The notes: generated from the letters alone by a model not told the origin. A stretch of DNA of 64,000 nt from an uncultured Paracoccaceae bacterium (GCA_947500825.1 CANMTR010000003.1:62001-126000), one strand, 5' to 3'. Positions 20,194-30,601 are shown, counted from the stretch's first letter. A program made the numbers and translations.

Positions 20194-21243
20194 ATGGTAC
20201 CTCGTGAGCGACTGGATCAGATCGTCGCGCGTTTCGAGTATCTCGAGGCGGCGATGTCGGAGGGCGGGGGCGACCTCGCCGCGCAGGGGCGCGAATACGC
20301 CGAGCTGCGCCCCGTGGTCGAGGCCGCGCGCGATTGGCGCGCCCTGGGGGCCGAGATCGACGAGGCCCGCGCCATGCTCGACGACCCCGAGATGCGCGCC
20401 CTCGCCGAAGAGGAGCTGCCGCGCCTGGAGGAGCGCCGCGCGGGGCTCGAGGAGCACCTGCGCCTCGCCCTCCTGCCGAAGGACGCCGCCGACGCCCGCC
20501 CCGCCATCCTGGAGATCCGCCCCGGCACGGGCGGCGAGGAGGCCGCGCTCTTCGCCGCCGACCTGATGCGGATGTACGAGCGGTTCGCGGCCGCCCAGGG
20601 CTGGCGCTTCGACGTGGTCGAGCGGCAGGAAACCGAGCTCGGCGGTCTCAAGGAGCTGGTGGCCAACGTCGCCGGCGACGGCGTTTTCGCCCGTCTCAAG
20701 TTCGAATCGGGCGTCCACCGGGTGCAGCGGGTGCCGGCGACGGAATCGGGCGGCCGCATCCATACCTCGGCGGCCACCGTCGCCGTCCTGCCCGAGGCCG
20801 CCGAGGTGGACGTGGCCATCGACCAGGCCGACCTTCGCATCGACACGATGCGCGCCTCCGGGGCAGGGGGCCAGCACGTCAACACCACGGATTCGGCCGT
20901 CAGGATCACCCATGTCCCCACCGGTCTCGTCGTCACCTCCTCCGAGAAGTCCCAGCACCGCAACCGCGAGATCGCGATGCAGGTGCTGCGCTCGCGCCTC
21001 TACGACATGGAGCGCCAGCGCGCCGCGACCGAGCGGGCCGACGCGCGCAAGGCGCAGGTGGGCACCGGCGACCGCTCCGAGCGCATCCGCACCTACAACT
21101 TTCCCCAGGGGCGGCTGACGGACCACCGCATCAACCTCACCCTCTACAAGCTCGACCAGGTGATGCAGGGCGACCTCGGGGACGTGATCGACGCCCTCGT
21201 CTCCGAGGACCAGGCCGCCCGCCTGGCCGAGATGGACGGGTGA
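20194..21243 (+). CDS. prfA: Peptide chain release factor 1
   Basis: A 349-residue class I release factor. The GGQ peptidyl-hydrolysis motif is at residues 225-227 (GAGGQHVN), and the stop-codon recognition PxT element is in [14 protein letters not shown], typical of RF1 (reads UAG and UAA). [15 protein letters not shown] is also conserved. It is divergent from the ABC operon with a 135-base gap. Its stop overlaps the GTG of prmC, the methyltransferase that modifies the GGQ glutamine. Confidence 0.97.
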   Translation: MVPRERLDQIVARFEYLEAAMSEGGGDLAAQGREYAELRPVVEAARDWRALGAEIDEARAMLDDPEMRALAEEELPRLEERRAGLEEHLRLALLPKDAADARPAILEIRPGTGGEEAALFAADLMRMYERFAAAQGWRFDVVERQETELGGLKELVANVAGDGVFARLKFESGVHRVQRVPATESGGRIHTSAATVAVLPEAAEVDVAIDQADLRIDTMRASGAGGQHVNTTDSAVRITHVPTGLVVTSSEKSQHRNREIAMQVLRSRLYDMERQRAATERADARKAQVGTGDRSERIRTYNFPQGRLTDHRINLTLYKLDQVMQGDLGDVIDALVSEDQAARLAEMDG

Positions 21244-22085
21244 GCGACCCGCTCGACGACCTGCTGGCCGAGGGGCGCGCGCGCCTCGGCGCGGTGCCCG
21301 ACCCCGGGCGCGAGGCGCGGATACTGCTCGCCCACGCCGCCGGGCTGCCCCGCGAATCCCTGCACCGGCTCTCCGACGGGACTCCGCCGGAAAACCTGCG
21401 GGACGCCTATATCGGTCTTCTGGACCGCCGGGCGGCCGGCGAGCCCGTTTCCCGCATCCTGGGCCGCCGCGACTTCTGGCGCCATGCCTTCCGCATCACC
21501 CCCGACGTGCTCGATCCCCGCCCCGAGACCGAGACGCTGGTGGCCGAGGGCCTCGCCGCGCCCTTCTCCCGCCTTCTCGACCTCGGCACCGGGTCGGGCT
21601 GCATCCTCCTCAGCCTCCTGGCCGAGCGCCCCGCCGCCACCGGCCTGGGCACCGACGCCTCCGCCGCCGCGCTCGACGTGGCGCGCGCCAACGCCCGCGA
21701 CCTGGGGCTGGAGGACCGCGCCGCCTTCGCTCGCGCCGACTGGTTCGCGGGCCTCGACGGGACCTTCGACCTGATCGTGTCGAACCCCCCCTACATCGCC
21801 GAAGCCGAGATGGCCGGGCTCGCCCCGGAGGTGGTCCGGCACGATCCCCCGGGCGCCCTCAGTCCCGGCGGCGACGGACTGGGCGCGGTGCGCCGCATCG
21901 CCGCCGGGGCCGCGGCGCGTCTCGCTCCCGGCGGACGCCTGCTGGTGGAGATCGGCTGGCGGCAGGGCCGGGCCGCCGCGGACCTGCTGTCCGGGGCCGG
22001 CCTGGACGACGTCCGCATCCTGCCCGATCTCGACGGCCGCGACCGCGTGGTGGCCGCCCGCGCGCCCGGCACCCGGCAATTCTAG
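21240..22085 (+). CDS. prmC: Release factor glutamine methyltransferase
   Basis: A 281-residue SAM-dependent methyltransferase that methylates Gln227-type residues in RF1 and RF2. [16 protein letters not shown] is the SAM-binding motif and VSNPPYI the catalytic NPPY motif. [22 protein letters not shown] is the conserved PrmC linker. The GTG start overlaps the prfA stop by 4 bases (GTGA), the standard prfA-prmC coupling. A weak inverted repeat GGGTT-TCG-AACCC follows the stop. Confidence 0.96.
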   Translation: MSDPLDDLLAEGRARLGAVPDPGREARILLAHAAGLPRESLHRLSDGTPPENLRDAYIGLLDRRAAGEPVSRILGRRDFWRHAFRITPDVLDPRPETETLVAEGLAAPFSRLLDLGTGSGCILLSLLAERPAATGLGTDASAAALDVARANARDLGLEDRAAFARADWFAGLDGTFDLIVSNPPYIAEAEMAGLAPEVVRHDPPGALSPGGDGLGAVRRIAAGAAARLAPGGRLLVEIGWRQGRAAADLLSGAGLDDVRILPDLDGRDRVVAARAPGTRQF

Positions 22086-22220
22086 GGGTTTCGAACCCGG
22101 AATCGGCCATTCGGGGTCAGAAACGGGTTGCCAAACGGGGCAGGGCGTGTTCTGTCGGGATCACAGACGGCGTGACGCGCCCAAGTGCGTTTGCCGCTGG
22201 CACTGCCAGACCATGCCGCC

Positions 22221-22246
22221 GTGCCGCCCGCTGTTTTCAGCGGCAC
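22221..22246 (+). other. Hairpin element upstream of the DUF4167 gene
   Basis: Two mutually exclusive stems can form. GTGCCGC (22221-22227) pairs with GCGGCAC (22240-22246), or CCGCTG-TTTT-CAGCGG forms at 22228-22243. It lies 62 bases before the DUF4167 ATG in a 222-base gap after prmC. It could be a weak terminator of prmC or a leader structure; no T-run follows. Confidence 0.3.
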
Positions 22247-22307
22247 TTTGGCTGTAAACGGCGATCATACGCCCGATCTTACATCAAAAGCCGGAACATA
22301 CTCCGAC

Positions 22308-23084
22308 ATGCGATCCTCGAACAAACGCTCGCGGTCCAAGAATAACCGCAACCGTCCCTCCGGTGGCAACATCGTCAACCGGGTCTTCGACAGTTCCGGT
22401 CCCGAGGGCAAGGTCCGCGGTACACCGCAGCAGATCATCGACAAGTACAACCAGCTGACCCGCGACGCGCAGCTCTCCAACGACCGCGTCGCGGCGGAGA
22501 ACTTCGCCCAGCACGCCGAGCATTACACCCGCATGCTCGCCGAGGCACAGCGGGAGGTCGACCAGCGCCGCGATCAGGCCGACCAGCAGAACCGCGATCG
22601 TCAGCAGAACAACAACCAGCAGGACGGGTCGGGCCAGAACAATTCCGGCTCCGGCAACGGTCCCGGCAATTCCGGTGACGATCGCGGCCAGCAGGGCGGC
22701 GACGGGAACGCGCGGGACGATCGCCAGTCCGACGGCGGCGGTCGCCGGCAGGAGGACCGCTCCGACGAGCGCCCCCGCCGCGAGGACGCCCAGCCGCAGC
22801 CCGAGGCCGGCCAACCGGCCGAGACCCCGGCCCAGGACGGGGGCGGCGAGCAGCCCAAGGCCGACAAGCCCAAGCGCCGCACCCGCAAGCCGCGCGAGGA
22901 CAAGACCCCTCGCGAGGACGGCGTCGTGGATCCCGAGGCCCCCCAGGACAGCGGCCTCGTGGAAACGCCCGAGGACAAGCCCAAGCGGCGGACCCGCAAG
23001 CCCAAGGTCGACAAGTCCGACTCCAATGGCGGCGAGAACGGCGGAGGCTCCGAGAACGGCGGCGAGACCCAGGCCGCGGAGTGA
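22308..23084 (+). CDS. DUF4167 domain protein, low-complexity basic/acidic tail
   Basis: A 258-residue protein. Residues 1 to about 80 match the alphaproteobacterial DUF4167 domain. They begin with a basic stretch (MRSSNKRSRSKNNRNR), then NRVFDSSGPEGKVRGTPQQI and an AAENFAQHAEHYTRML helix. The remainder is disordered, rich in Gln, Asn, Gly, Asp and Glu, and carries the basic motif KPKRRTRKP twice (about residues 190 and 230). No function is established for DUF4167. The basic head and RTRKP repeats suggest nucleic-acid binding, which is inference. It stands alone and converges on rsmA. Confidence 0.85.
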   Translation: MRSSNKRSRSKNNRNRPSGGNIVNRVFDSSGPEGKVRGTPQQIIDKYNQLTRDAQLSNDRVAAENFAQHAEHYTRMLAEAQREVDQRRDQADQQNRDRQQNNNQQDGSGQNNSGSGNGPGNSGDDRGQQGGDGNARDDRQSDGGGRRQEDRSDERPRREDAQPQPEAGQPAETPAQDGGGEQPKADKPKRRTRKPREDKTPREDGVVDPEAPQDSGLVETPEDKPKRRTRKPKVDKSDSNGGENGGGSENGGETQAAE

Positions 23085-23094
23085 TCCGCGCCCT

Positions 23095-23937
23095 TCAGGG
23101 CCTCGCAACCTCTCTCGCCAAGGCGCAGAACGCCTCCAGGGACAGCCGTTCGGCCCGGTCCGTGGGGGCGATCCCGGCCGCGACCAGCCGGTCCTCGATG
23201 TCGGGGGCCACGCCCTTCAGGCTCGCGCGGAGCATCTTGCGCCTCTGCCCGAAGGCGGCCTTCGTCACCCGGAACAGCGTCTTCGCCTCGGCGGGAAACT
23301 TCGGCGCCTCCCGCGCCACCACGTGCACGACCGACGAACGGACCTTGGGCGGCGGCGTGAACGCCTCCGGCGGCAGGTCCATGACGATCCGCGCGTCCGC
23401 GCGCCATTGCGACAGCACCGCAAGCCGCCCATAGGCCTTGGAGCCCGGCGCGGCCACGATCCGCTCGGCCACCTCGCGCTGGAACATGAGCGTCAGCGAG
23501 GTCCAGGCCGGCGGCCACGCGGGGGGCTCCAGCCACCGGGTCAGCAGCTCGGTGCCCACGTTGTAGGGCAGGTTCGACACGATCCTCAGCGGCGGGGCGA
23601 GGTGGTCCATCGGGTCCACCGCCAGCGCGTCCCCGTGCACGATCTCCAGCCGCCCGGGATAGGCCGTGCGGATCTCTTCCAGCACGGGAAGGCAGCGCGC
23701 GTCCTTCTCCACCGCCAGGACCCGTCGCGCGCCCTCGGCCAGGAGCCCGCGCGTCAGCCCGCCCGGCCCCGGGCCGACCTCGAGCACATCGCAGGCCGAC
23801 AGATCGCCCGCCTGCCGCGCGATCTTGGCCGTCAGGTTCAGGTCCAGCAGGAAGTTCTGGCCCAGCGCCTTGCGGGCCGACAGGCCGTGCTCGGCGATCA
23901 CCGCCCGCAGCGGCGGCAGCCCGTCGGTCGGGGCCAT
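23095..23937 (-). CDS. rsmA: 16S rRNA (adenine(1518)-N6/adenine(1519)-N6)-dimethyltransferase
   Basis: A 280-residue KsgA/RsmA enzyme that dimethylates two adenines near the 3' end of 16S rRNA during small-subunit assembly. [12 protein letters not shown] and [16 protein letters not shown] are the N-terminal and SAM motifs. [11 protein letters not shown] is the catalytic NLPY motif. The C-terminal [12 protein letters not shown] and [11 protein letters not shown] are conserved. The start overlaps the pdxA stop by one base (TGATG). It is the last gene of the lptF-lptG-lptD-surA-pdxA-rsmA operon. Confidence 0.97.
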   Translation of the reverse strand: MAPTDGLPPLRAVIAEHGLSARKALGQNFLLDLNLTAKIARQAGDLSACDVLEVGPGPGGLTRGLLAEGARRVLAVEKDARCLPVLEEIRTAYPGRLEIVHGDALAVDPMDHLAPPLRIVSNLPYNVGTELLTRWLEPPAWPPAWTSLTLMFQREVAERIVAAPGSKAYGRLAVLSQWRADARIVMDLPPEAFTPPPKVRSSVVHVVAREAPKFPAEAKTLFRVTKAAFGQRRKMLRASLKGVAPDIEDRLVAAGIAPTDRAERLSLEAFCALAREVARP

Positions 23938-24911
23938 CACGCCATGCCCCGCGCATGGGCCATCCGCATCCCCAGCCGCAGCGCCGCGATGGTGGAGGTC
24001 GGGTCGGCCCGCCCGGTCCCGGCGATGTCGAACGCCGTGCCGTGGTCGGGCGAGGTCCGCACGAAGGGCAGGCCCAGCGTCACGTTCACGCCGCCCGCGA
24101 AGTCTATGGTCTTGATCGGGATCAGGGCCTGGTCGTGGTACATGGCCACCGCCGCGTCGTAGGTCGCCCGGGCGCCCGCGTGGAACATCGTGTCGGCAGA
24201 GGCCGGTCCGCGCAGGTCCAGCCCCTCGGCGCGGAGCCGCTCCACCATGGGGGCGATCCAGTCCACCTCCGCCCGGCCTATGGCGCCTCCCTCCCCGGCA
24301 TGGGGGTTCAGGCCCGCGACGGCGATCCGGGGCGCCTCCAGCCCGAAATCGCGCCGGAGCGACGCGTGGGTGATGCGGATGGTCTGCTCCAGCCCTTCGG
24401 GCGTCAGGGCCCGCGGCACCTCCGCCAGCGGGATGTGGATCGTGGCGGGCACCACCCGCAGGGCGTCGCAGGCCAGCATCATCACCACCCTCTCCACGCC
24501 CGCCAGCGCGGCCAGGTATTCCGTGTGGCCCGGATAGGCGAAGTTCGCCCCGTCGATCAGGGCCTTCTTGTGGATGGGCAGGGTGCAGATCCCCGCGATC
24601 CTGCCTCCCTGGGCCATCTCCACCGCGCGGGCGATGATCTCCACCACGGCCGGAGCCTGGGCGGGATCGGGGCGTCCAGGGACCGCCGGGCCGGGCATCT
24701 CGTGGGGCAGGACGGGCACGCCATGGACGACCGCCGCGGCGGCCTCGTCCGGCGCGGCGATCTCCACCACGGGCGTCCCCTCCGGCAGGTGCGCCGCCGA
24801 GCCCATGTAGAAGAACGGGACGGCCGGGCCCAGGGCCCGCCACGCCTTCGCCGCGATCTCGGGGCCGACCCCGGCGGGCTCGCCGCAGGTCAGCGCCAGG
24901 GGCAGGCTCAT
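23937..24911 (-). CDS. pdxA: 4-hydroxythreonine-4-phosphate dehydrogenase
   Basis: A 324-residue PdxA that oxidises 4-phosphohydroxy-L-threonine in the DXP-dependent route to pyridoxal 5'-phosphate. [13 protein letters not shown] at the start, the metal-binding [18 protein letters not shown] and [11 protein letters not shown] match the family. [16 protein letters not shown] is the C-terminal signature. It is coupled to surA by a 4-base ATGA overlap and to rsmA by a 1-base overlap. Confidence 0.97.
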   Translation of the reverse strand: MSLPLALTCGEPAGVGPEIAAKAWRALGPAVPFFYMGSAAHLPEGTPVVEIAAPDEAAAAVVHGVPVLPHEMPGPAVPGRPDPAQAPAVVEIIARAVEMAQGGRIAGICTLPIHKKALIDGANFAYPGHTEYLAALAGVERVVMMLACDALRVVPATIHIPLAEVPRALTPEGLEQTIRITHASLRRDFGLEAPRIAVAGLNPHAGEGGAIGRAEVDWIAPMVERLRAEGLDLRGPASADTMFHAGARATYDAAVAMYHDQALIPIKTIDFAGGVNVTLGLPFVRTSPDHGTAFDIAGTGRADPTSTIAALRLGMRMAHARGMA

Positions 24912-26104
24912 TCGGTGTCGATCGCCGCGTTGGCGCGCAATTCGGCGAGCAGGTTCGCGGCCCTCCGCTCCACCCGCTCGTTGACGAGCGCACCGCGCAC
25001 CGCCGACAGGTCCGGCTCCTCGGCGCCCGCAGCGCGGTAGGACCTGGCGCACAGCATCACCATGTTCGCGCCGCCCGCGATCACCGCGACCTCGCCGGGG
25101 TCGAGCCGCGCAAGCTCCAGGCGAAGGTCCGACGGGATCTGGCCGATGGGTTGCGTCTCGCGCTCCAGCCCGCCGCCGGCCGCGCCGACCACGCCTTCGA
25201 GCGCGTCGCAGGTCGCCGCGCTCGCGGCGATCCGTCCCGCCTCGGCCCGGGGCGATCCCGCAGGCAGGGCCACGACGGCATATTCCAGCTCCGTGGGCGT
25301 ATCGCCGCCGGGAACCTCGCCCAGCTCGCGCAGCTGAAAGAACGCCACCGCGTTGGGAAGCTGGATGGGCTGCGACACTTCCCCCGGAGACAGCTCCTGC
25401 AGGACCTGGCCGATCTGCGGCGGCAGCTCGGACAGGCGCAGCCAGTCGATCGCGCCGCCCCGCTCGCGCGACGGCGTGGCGGAATACTCCCGCGCCGCGG
25501 CGGCGAAGCTGCCGAAATCCCCGATCGCGGCGATCTGCGGGGCCAGCGCTTCGGCCCGGCGCGCCCGCTCGGGCGTGTCGGCGGGCAGGATGATCTCGTT
25601 GAGCAGGACCCGCAGCTCGGGCGCGGCCGGCGCGTCGGCGGCGCGCTCGACCACGTCGGGCTCCACCTGGGTCTGCCCGCCGCCGAAGCGTTGCGAGACG
25701 ACCTCGCGCCAGGCGATGCCCGCCCGCACGAAGTCCTCGAACGCCTCGACCGATACGCCGGCCTCGTTCAGCCGGCCCACGAACTCCTCGGTGCCCAGGT
25801 TCGCCCGGCCGGCGAACTCGGACTTGCCCTCCTCCAGCTGCTCGGCGGTGACGTCGATGCCCAGCCGCCGCGCCTCGGCGAGCTGCAGCCGTTCGTCCAC
25901 CAGATCGTCCAGCGCGGACTCGGCGCTGGGATCGGGCGCGCCGAACACCTGCAGCATCCGCTGTCTCTGGCCCACCTCGTACTCGGTCACCACCGCACCG
26001 TCGACACGCGCGGCGGGGGCGAACAGCGACTGGGCCGCGCTGCCCCCGGGGGTCAGGGCAAGGCACAGCGCGGCGGACAGGGCGAGGGCGGTCTGGCGCA
26101 TCAT
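24908..26104 (-). CDS. SurA-like periplasmic peptidylprolyl isomerase/chaperone
   Basis: A 398-residue exported protein. The signal peptide is about residues 1-24 (hydrophobic core [14 protein letters not shown], then GSAAQ). An N-terminal SurA helical domain follows ([37 protein letters not shown]). A single parvulin-type PPIase domain lies at about 165-265, with [20 protein letters not shown] and PGEVSQPIQ. SurA carries unfolded outer-membrane proteins to the BAM complex. Position immediately after lptD in the operon is the usual surA setting. Only one parvulin domain is seen, as in many alphaproteobacteria, against two in E. coli. Confidence 0.88.
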   Translation of the reverse strand: MMRQTALALSAALCLALTPGGSAAQSLFAPAARVDGAVVTEYEVGQRQRMLQVFGAPDPSAESALDDLVDERLQLAEARRLGIDVTAEQLEEGKSEFAGRANLGTEEFVGRLNEAGVSVEAFEDFVRAGIAWREVVSQRFGGGQTQVEPDVVERAADAPAAPELRVLLNEIILPADTPERARRAEALAPQIAAIGDFGSFAAAAREYSATPSRERGGAIDWLRLSELPPQIGQVLQELSPGEVSQPIQLPNAVAFFQLRELGEVPGGDTPTELEYAVVALPAGSPRAEAGRIAASAATCDALEGVVGAAGGGLERETQPIGQIPSDLRLELARLDPGEVAVIAGGANMVMLCARSYRAAGAEEPDLSAVRGALVNERVERRAANLLAELRANAAIDTE

Positions 26105-26148
26105 CGGGGTCTCACTGAGGGGCGAGGGACGGGTTCGGTCTGCTCCTA

Positions 26149-28254
26149 TCATCCCCGGCAGGTCCGGCGATAGGTCTCGTTGGTGGCTTCGGCGCCGAAA
26201 CCCACGAGCTCCACGCCGAAGTTGAACGTGGTCGAGGGCCGGATCCGCTCGGTGTCGGTGAATATGCGCTCGAGCTGCAGGGCCACGCGCAGGCATTCGG
26301 TCGCGTAATCGAGCGCCAGATTGGCCTCCGCCGCGTCGCTGCCGGTCAGGTCGTAGCGCCCGTTCAGCCCGACGCGCCAGTGGCGTCCGACCCTGAGCCG
26401 GGTGCTCAGCTCCACCTCCTCGATGTCGTCGGGGCGGTTCTCCAGCGGCTCGGCGGTGAGCCAGTTGTAGGACCCCGTCACCCCGAGCGGCCCCGCTCGG
26501 AAGGTGGCGCGCGTCTCCGAGCGTCGCGCCCCGAGGTCGTCGTCGAGCAGAAGCCGGCTCGTCACGCCGAATGCCCCCCCCAGGTCGACCTGTCCCGCGG
26601 CCAGCCAGTCGGAGCGCCGCCCGGCCAGCCCGGTGCCGGGGGCAAACTCGTCCGAGGCCTCGGCGCGCAGCACCCGGCCAAGGGTCAGGCCCAGCGCCTT
26701 GCCGTCGGCGAAGCGCCCGGTATAGCGCAGCGCGAGATCGGCCCGCAGGCCGGTCTCGATCGTGTCGTTGCCCGGAAAGCGGCTCAGGGCGAAGAGGTTG
26801 CCCTCGTCGAACTCGACGATCACGCTGTCCTCGTTGGGCACCTCCGCCGCGCTCTGCTCGGCCCAGGTCAGCGCGCCCACCGGCTCGATCAGGTGGTGGG
26901 CGCCGCCCGGCCCGGTGCGCGACAGCGGCCAGCTCACCTGCGTCGAGACCGCCGCCGCGATCCGCGCCGTCTCGGTGGCGAAGGCGGGGTCCTGCTCGGT
27001 GCGGTAGAACTGGCCCGAGACCCGCGCGCGGTTGTTCCACACCAGCCCGGGGCCCAGGACCCGCCGGTCCAGATACTCGGCCCGCCCGCCGACGGTCACC
27101 ACGTCGCGCCCCGCTCCCGGCTCGTCCGAGGACCGCCCCAGCATGCTGGCGTCGAATCCCAGCCGTATCTCTCCCGGCCCCACGGGGATGCGGCGCTCGC
27201 CCACCACGTCCGTCACGAGGGAGGGAAGCTCGTCTTCGATGCGCTTCTCCGCCGAGCGCAGGGTCTCGTACTGCGTCACCCGCCCGCGCAGCAGGGTGTC
27301 CCTGTCTGCCCGGATCAGGCGCACCTCGCTCGTCAGCGTGTTCTGGAAGTCGTAGTCGTAGTCGAAGATGTAGGAGTCGTCGGACGCCGCCTGGATGTCG
27401 AACTCCAGCCGGAAGTCGCGCGGGACCTGGAAGGCGCCGCGCGCCAACACGTACCAGCGGTCGGTGTCGGGCTGCAGCTCGTCGCGGGAGAGGGCGGCGT
27501 TGACGTTGATCGCGCCGGTCGCGAAGGTCTGTCTGTAGCGGGCCTCCAGCGTGCGCGTCATCGACGAGACATAGCCCGTCAGCGTCAGGTCGGCGTGCTC
27601 TCCCAGGGGCTGGAAATAGGGCTGCTTCACCCCGAAGGACAGGCGCGAGTTGAAGGCCAGCCGCGGGATCAGGAAGCCCGCCTTGCGGCGCCGCTCGGGG
27701 TCGGGAAGCGTCAGGCGCGGGAAATACGCCACCGGCAGGCCGAAGATGCGGAAGGTCGCCCGGTCGAAGTAGATCAGCCGTTCCTGGCGGTCGTGGATCA
27801 CCTTGCGGGCGCGGATCTCCCAGGTGGGCGTGCCGCCCGCGGCGCAGATCTCGCACGACGAGGTGACCGTGTTCGACAACTGGGTGTAGCGGTCTCCGAC
27901 CCGCGCCACCTGGGTCGCGGCCAGTTGCAGCTGGCGGTTCAGCACCAGCCGGGCCGAGCGCAGGATGCCGTTCCGAAGGTCCCGGTCCAGCTCGGCCTCG
28001 TTGGCCAGGATGATCGTGCCCGGACCTTCGGTGAAGGTGATCGGCCCGTCGATGTCGATCCGTTCGGTCTGCCGGTCGTAGGTCAGCCGGGGCGCGTTCA
28101 GGACCTGCCCGTCATAGGCGACCTGGACGTCCCCCTCGGCCACGAGAAGGCGGTCGTTCTCGATGCGGACGCTGTCGGCGACCAGCGTGGCCTGCTGCGC
28201 GGCCAGGGCGGAGGGCGCCAGCCCCAGCACGATTGCGGTCAGGAGTGCGCGCAT
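26149..28254 (-). CDS. lptD: LPS-assembly protein LptD
   Basis: A 701-residue outer-membrane protein that inserts lipopolysaccharide into the outer leaflet. Residues 1-19 are a signal peptide (MRALLTAIVLGLAPSALAA). The N-terminal LptA/OstA-like jellyroll shows VRIENDRLLVAEGDVQVAYD, and the rest is a large beta-barrel (DUF/OstA C-terminal). Cys134 and Cys137 (SSCEIC) and C-terminal cysteines near residue 650 (ATECLRV) and 699 (RRTCRG) are candidates for the inter-domain disulfides LptD needs. Its ATG overlaps the lptG stop by one base. Followed by surA after 44 bases. Confidence 0.95.
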   Translation of the reverse strand: MRALLTAIVLGLAPSALAAQQATLVADSVRIENDRLLVAEGDVQVAYDGQVLNAPRLTYDRQTERIDIDGPITFTEGPGTIILANEAELDRDLRNGILRSARLVLNRQLQLAATQVARVGDRYTQLSNTVTSSCEICAAGGTPTWEIRARKVIHDRQERLIYFDRATFRIFGLPVAYFPRLTLPDPERRRKAGFLIPRLAFNSRLSFGVKQPYFQPLGEHADLTLTGYVSSMTRTLEARYRQTFATGAINVNAALSRDELQPDTDRWYVLARGAFQVPRDFRLEFDIQAASDDSYIFDYDYDFQNTLTSEVRLIRADRDTLLRGRVTQYETLRSAEKRIEDELPSLVTDVVGERRIPVGPGEIRLGFDASMLGRSSDEPGAGRDVVTVGGRAEYLDRRVLGPGLVWNNRARVSGQFYRTEQDPAFATETARIAAAVSTQVSWPLSRTGPGGAHHLIEPVGALTWAEQSAAEVPNEDSVIVEFDEGNLFALSRFPGNDTIETGLRADLALRYTGRFADGKALGLTLGRVLRAEASDEFAPGTGLAGRRSDWLAAGQVDLGGAFGVTSRLLLDDDLGARRSETRATFRAGPLGVTGSYNWLTAEPLENRPDDIEEVELSTRLRVGRHWRVGLNGRYDLTGSDAAEANLALDYATECLRVALQLERIFTDTERIRPSTTFNFGVELVGFGAEATNETYRRTCRG

Positions 28255-29348
28255 CAGCCGTCTTCCCAGTGCAACAACAACCCGGCCGGCAGTAGCACCG
28301 CCGCGACGGGCGGTCCCCAGGCGGCCAGCAGGACGGGGATCTGCCCCTCCTCCCCGAGGATCTGCGCGAAATTGCGGATGAAGAAAAGGGTGAAGCCCAT
28401 TGTCAGCGCGAGCATCACCATCAGGCCGGTGCGACTGACGCGGGAATGCCGCATGGTGAAGGCCGATCCCACCAGCATCATCGCCACCAGCAGGACCGGC
28501 AGGGCGAGCTGCATCTGCAGGTGGACGACGTGCCGCCGGGCGGAGAACCCGGCCGCGCGCAGGTCCTCCACGAAGCCCGGCAGGTCCCAGATGGCGAGCG
28601 TGGCCGGATCGCCGAACCCGTCGAGGATGCGCTCCGCGGTGAGCTGCGTGGGCACCGTCAGGCGCTCGGACCGCGTCGCCGTGCGCTCCGGGTTGGGGTC
28701 GGCGAAGCTCCAGACCTTGGCGTCGCGCAGCACCCATTGCCCCGGCTCCAGCGTGGCGGTGCGCGCCTCGATCCGCGTCGCCGGCGCGCCCGGCCCGTCG
28801 AAGCCGAAGAAGCTCACCTCGCGCAGGACGGTGCCGTTCGCCTCGGCCCGCTCCGCGTTGATCACGATCTGCCCGGCTCCCCCCCTCTGGCGCAGCCAGA
28901 TCCCCTCGGATCCCACCGACAGCGCCGACCCGCCCCCGCCGCTCAGGCGATCGGCCAGGCGCTCGTATTGCCGCGCGGAGGCCGCGGCGATGGGGTTCAG
29001 CGCCGCCACCGCCAGCGCCCCGATCAGCAGCGTCACCACCGCCGGGCCGATCAGGCTGCGGAACGCGGAGCGCCCCGAGGCACGCGTCACCACCAGCTCC
29101 GATGTCCGCGCGAGCGTCAGGAACAGCGCCAGGGTCGAGACGATCACCAGGAGCGGCAGGATCGTGTAGATCGTCTGCGGCACCGACAGCAGCGTCAGCC
29201 CGACGATGGCGGGAAACGAGATCCCCGACCCCTCGAACCGGCGCACCTGGTCCACCAGGTCCACCAGCAGGATGATCCCGAAGAACACCGCCGTGATGAA
29301 GAGGAAGGTCAGCGCGAAGCGCCGCGCGAAGTAGAGGTGCAGGATCAC
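28254..29348 (-). CDS. lptG: LPS export ABC transporter permease LptG
   Basis: A 364-residue YjgP/YjgQ family permease. It has three N-terminal helices (ALTFLFITAVFFGIILLVDLV and following), a periplasmic jellyroll domain in the middle, and three C-terminal helices. With LptF and the LptB ATPase (not in this window) it extracts LPS from the inner membrane. I start at GTG 29348, which overlaps the lptF stop as GTGA; no ATG fits, and the protein then begins (M)ILHLYFARRFALT, matching LptG. Coupling to lptF and lptD is tight on both sides. Confidence 0.93.
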   Translation of the reverse strand: MILHLYFARRFALTFLFITAVFFGIILLVDLVDQVRRFEGSGISFPAIVGLTLLSVPQTIYTILPLLVIVSTLALFLTLARTSELVVTRASGRSAFRSLIGPAVVTLLIGALAVAALNPIAAASARQYERLADRLSGGGGSALSVGSEGIWLRQRGGAGQIVINAERAEANGTVLREVSFFGFDGPGAPATRIEARTATLEPGQWVLRDAKVWSFADPNPERTATRSERLTVPTQLTAERILDGFGDPATLAIWDLPGFVEDLRAAGFSARRHVVHLQMQLALPVLLVAMMLVGSAFTMRHSRVSRTGLMVMLALTMGFTLFFIRNFAQILGEEGQIPVLLAAWGPPVAAVLLPAGLLLHWEDG

Positions 29349-30487
29349 GTCGCCGCTCCCGCCGTGGGGGAGGCCTGCGCCCGTCGCCACCCCGGCCGCG
29401 CGGCGCGCAGCAGAAGGGCGAGCGACACGGCAAGCGTGGCCAGGGTGGGCAGGGCGATCGCCGCCACCGGCAGGTCCCCGGAGACGGTCGCGTCCAGAAC
29501 CACGTTGTCGCCCAGGTCGTAGAGGATCAGCGCCACGCTCGCGCCCAGGATCTGCCGCCACGCCGAGAAGCGCGAGAACGCGCCCAGCATCATCACCGCA
29601 TAGGCGAGGATCGGGGCGACGACCGCCTGCGCCGCCTGGGTCGTCCGCTCGCCCAGCTCCAGCGCCACGCGGCGCACGTCCTCTCCCGCCTCCCGCGCGG
29701 TGGCCTCCGGCGCGGCCCACAGTTCCGTGGAGGGGATGTTGCCCAGCTCGCGCGCGTCGCCGCTCGCGCCGCCACCGCCGCGCTCCAGGCTCGAGATGCC
29801 GAAGCTGAAATCCTCGAACCGGGTCGTCCCCAGCCGCCCCGCTGAATCGAGCGTCTGCGCGATGCCGTCGTACATCACCATTTGCGGGCCCTGCGGCCCC
29901 GGCACCAGGGTGGCGGTGCGCGCCGCGTAGGTGGTCGAGCCGTCCTCGGCGCGCCGGTCCGACAGGAAGATGCCCCCCAGTTCCCCGTCCGACCCGATCT
30001 CTCCGATGAACAGGGTGACCCCGTCGGTGGGGTGCAGGAACCGCCCCTCGGCCAGCAGGCTCGCGGTCACGTCGCCGGCAAGCTGGTCGGAGCGCGCCGC
30101 CAGCCGCTCCTTGGCCAGGGGGCCCAGGACATGGGCCAGCGCGAAGCACAGCGCGCCCGCGCAGAGCCCGAAGACCAGGACCGGGCGCAGCCCCCGCAAG
30201 GGCGACAGCCCGGCCGCCTGCAACACCGCGATCTCCGACTCGCCGCGCATCCGGTTGGTGACGTAGATCGCCGCGGCGAAGGCCGCGACCGGGATCACCA
30301 GCCGGATCACCGTGGGCAGCGTCAGGAGCGAGAACTCGACGAAGACCAGAGCCGACTGCCCGTCCGAGATCAGCGTCTCGAACAGGTCCACCGCCCGGTT
30401 GATCCAGTAGATCCCCGCCAGGACCAGTGCGAAGAAGCCGAACAGCGTCAGCATCTGCGACAGAACGTACCTGTCCAGCGTTCGCAA
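29345..30487 (-). CDS. lptF: LPS export ABC transporter permease LptF
   Basis: A 380-residue YjgP/YjgQ permease. It begins MRTLDRYVLSQMLTLFGFFALV, has EIAVLQAAGLSP between helices 2 and 3 (the ATPase-coupling loop), a periplasmic jellyroll region, and C-terminal helices. It is the first gene of the lptF-lptG-lptD-surA-pdxA-rsmA operon. The promoter must lie in the 126-base gap it shares with the divergent pepA gene, which contains two inverted repeats. Confidence 0.94.
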   Translation of the reverse strand: MRTLDRYVLSQMLTLFGFFALVLAGIYWINRAVDLFETLISDGQSALVFVEFSLLTLPTVIRLVIPVAAFAAAIYVTNRMRGESEIAVLQAAGLSPLRGLRPVLVFGLCAGALCFALAHVLGPLAKERLAARSDQLAGDVTASLLAEGRFLHPTDGVTLFIGEIGSDGELGGIFLSDRRAEDGSTTYAARTATLVPGPQGPQMVMYDGIAQTLDSAGRLGTTRFEDFSFGISSLERGGGGASGDARELGNIPSTELWAAPEATAREAGEDVRRVALELGERTTQAAQAVVAPILAYAVMMLGAFSRFSAWRQILGASVALILYDLGDNVVLDATVSGDLPVAAIALPTLATLAVSLALLLRAARPGWRRAQASPTAGAAT

Positions 30488-30501
30488 TGTCGATCTCCAG
30501 C

Positions 30502-30536
30502 CTCGCCTTGCGGATCGGAGACTACCTCAAGGCGAG
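30502..30536. promoter_or_regulatory. 9-bp inverted repeat in the lptF/pepA divergent promoter region
   Basis: CTCGCCTTG (30502-30510) and CAAGGCGAG (30528-30536) are perfect inverted copies separated by 17 bases. Spacing of about 2.5 helical turns between arm centres and placement between two divergent genes suit a regulator binding as a dimer. The regulator is unknown. Confidence 0.35.
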
Positions 30537-30581
30537 ACGGGGGAAAACGCCCTTCTGGCCAAGCGGCGCCACCTCCCCTAG

Positions 30582-30601
30582 GTATCGGGCGACCCCGATA
30601 C
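30582..30601 (+). promoter_or_regulatory. Hairpin just upstream of the pepA ribosome site
   Basis: GTATCGGG-CGAC-CCCGATAC forms a perfect 8-bp stem with a 4-base loop. It ends 12 bases before the pepA ATG and abuts the GAGG ribosome site, so it could affect pepA translation or mRNA stability. No tested analogue is known to me. Confidence 0.4.
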
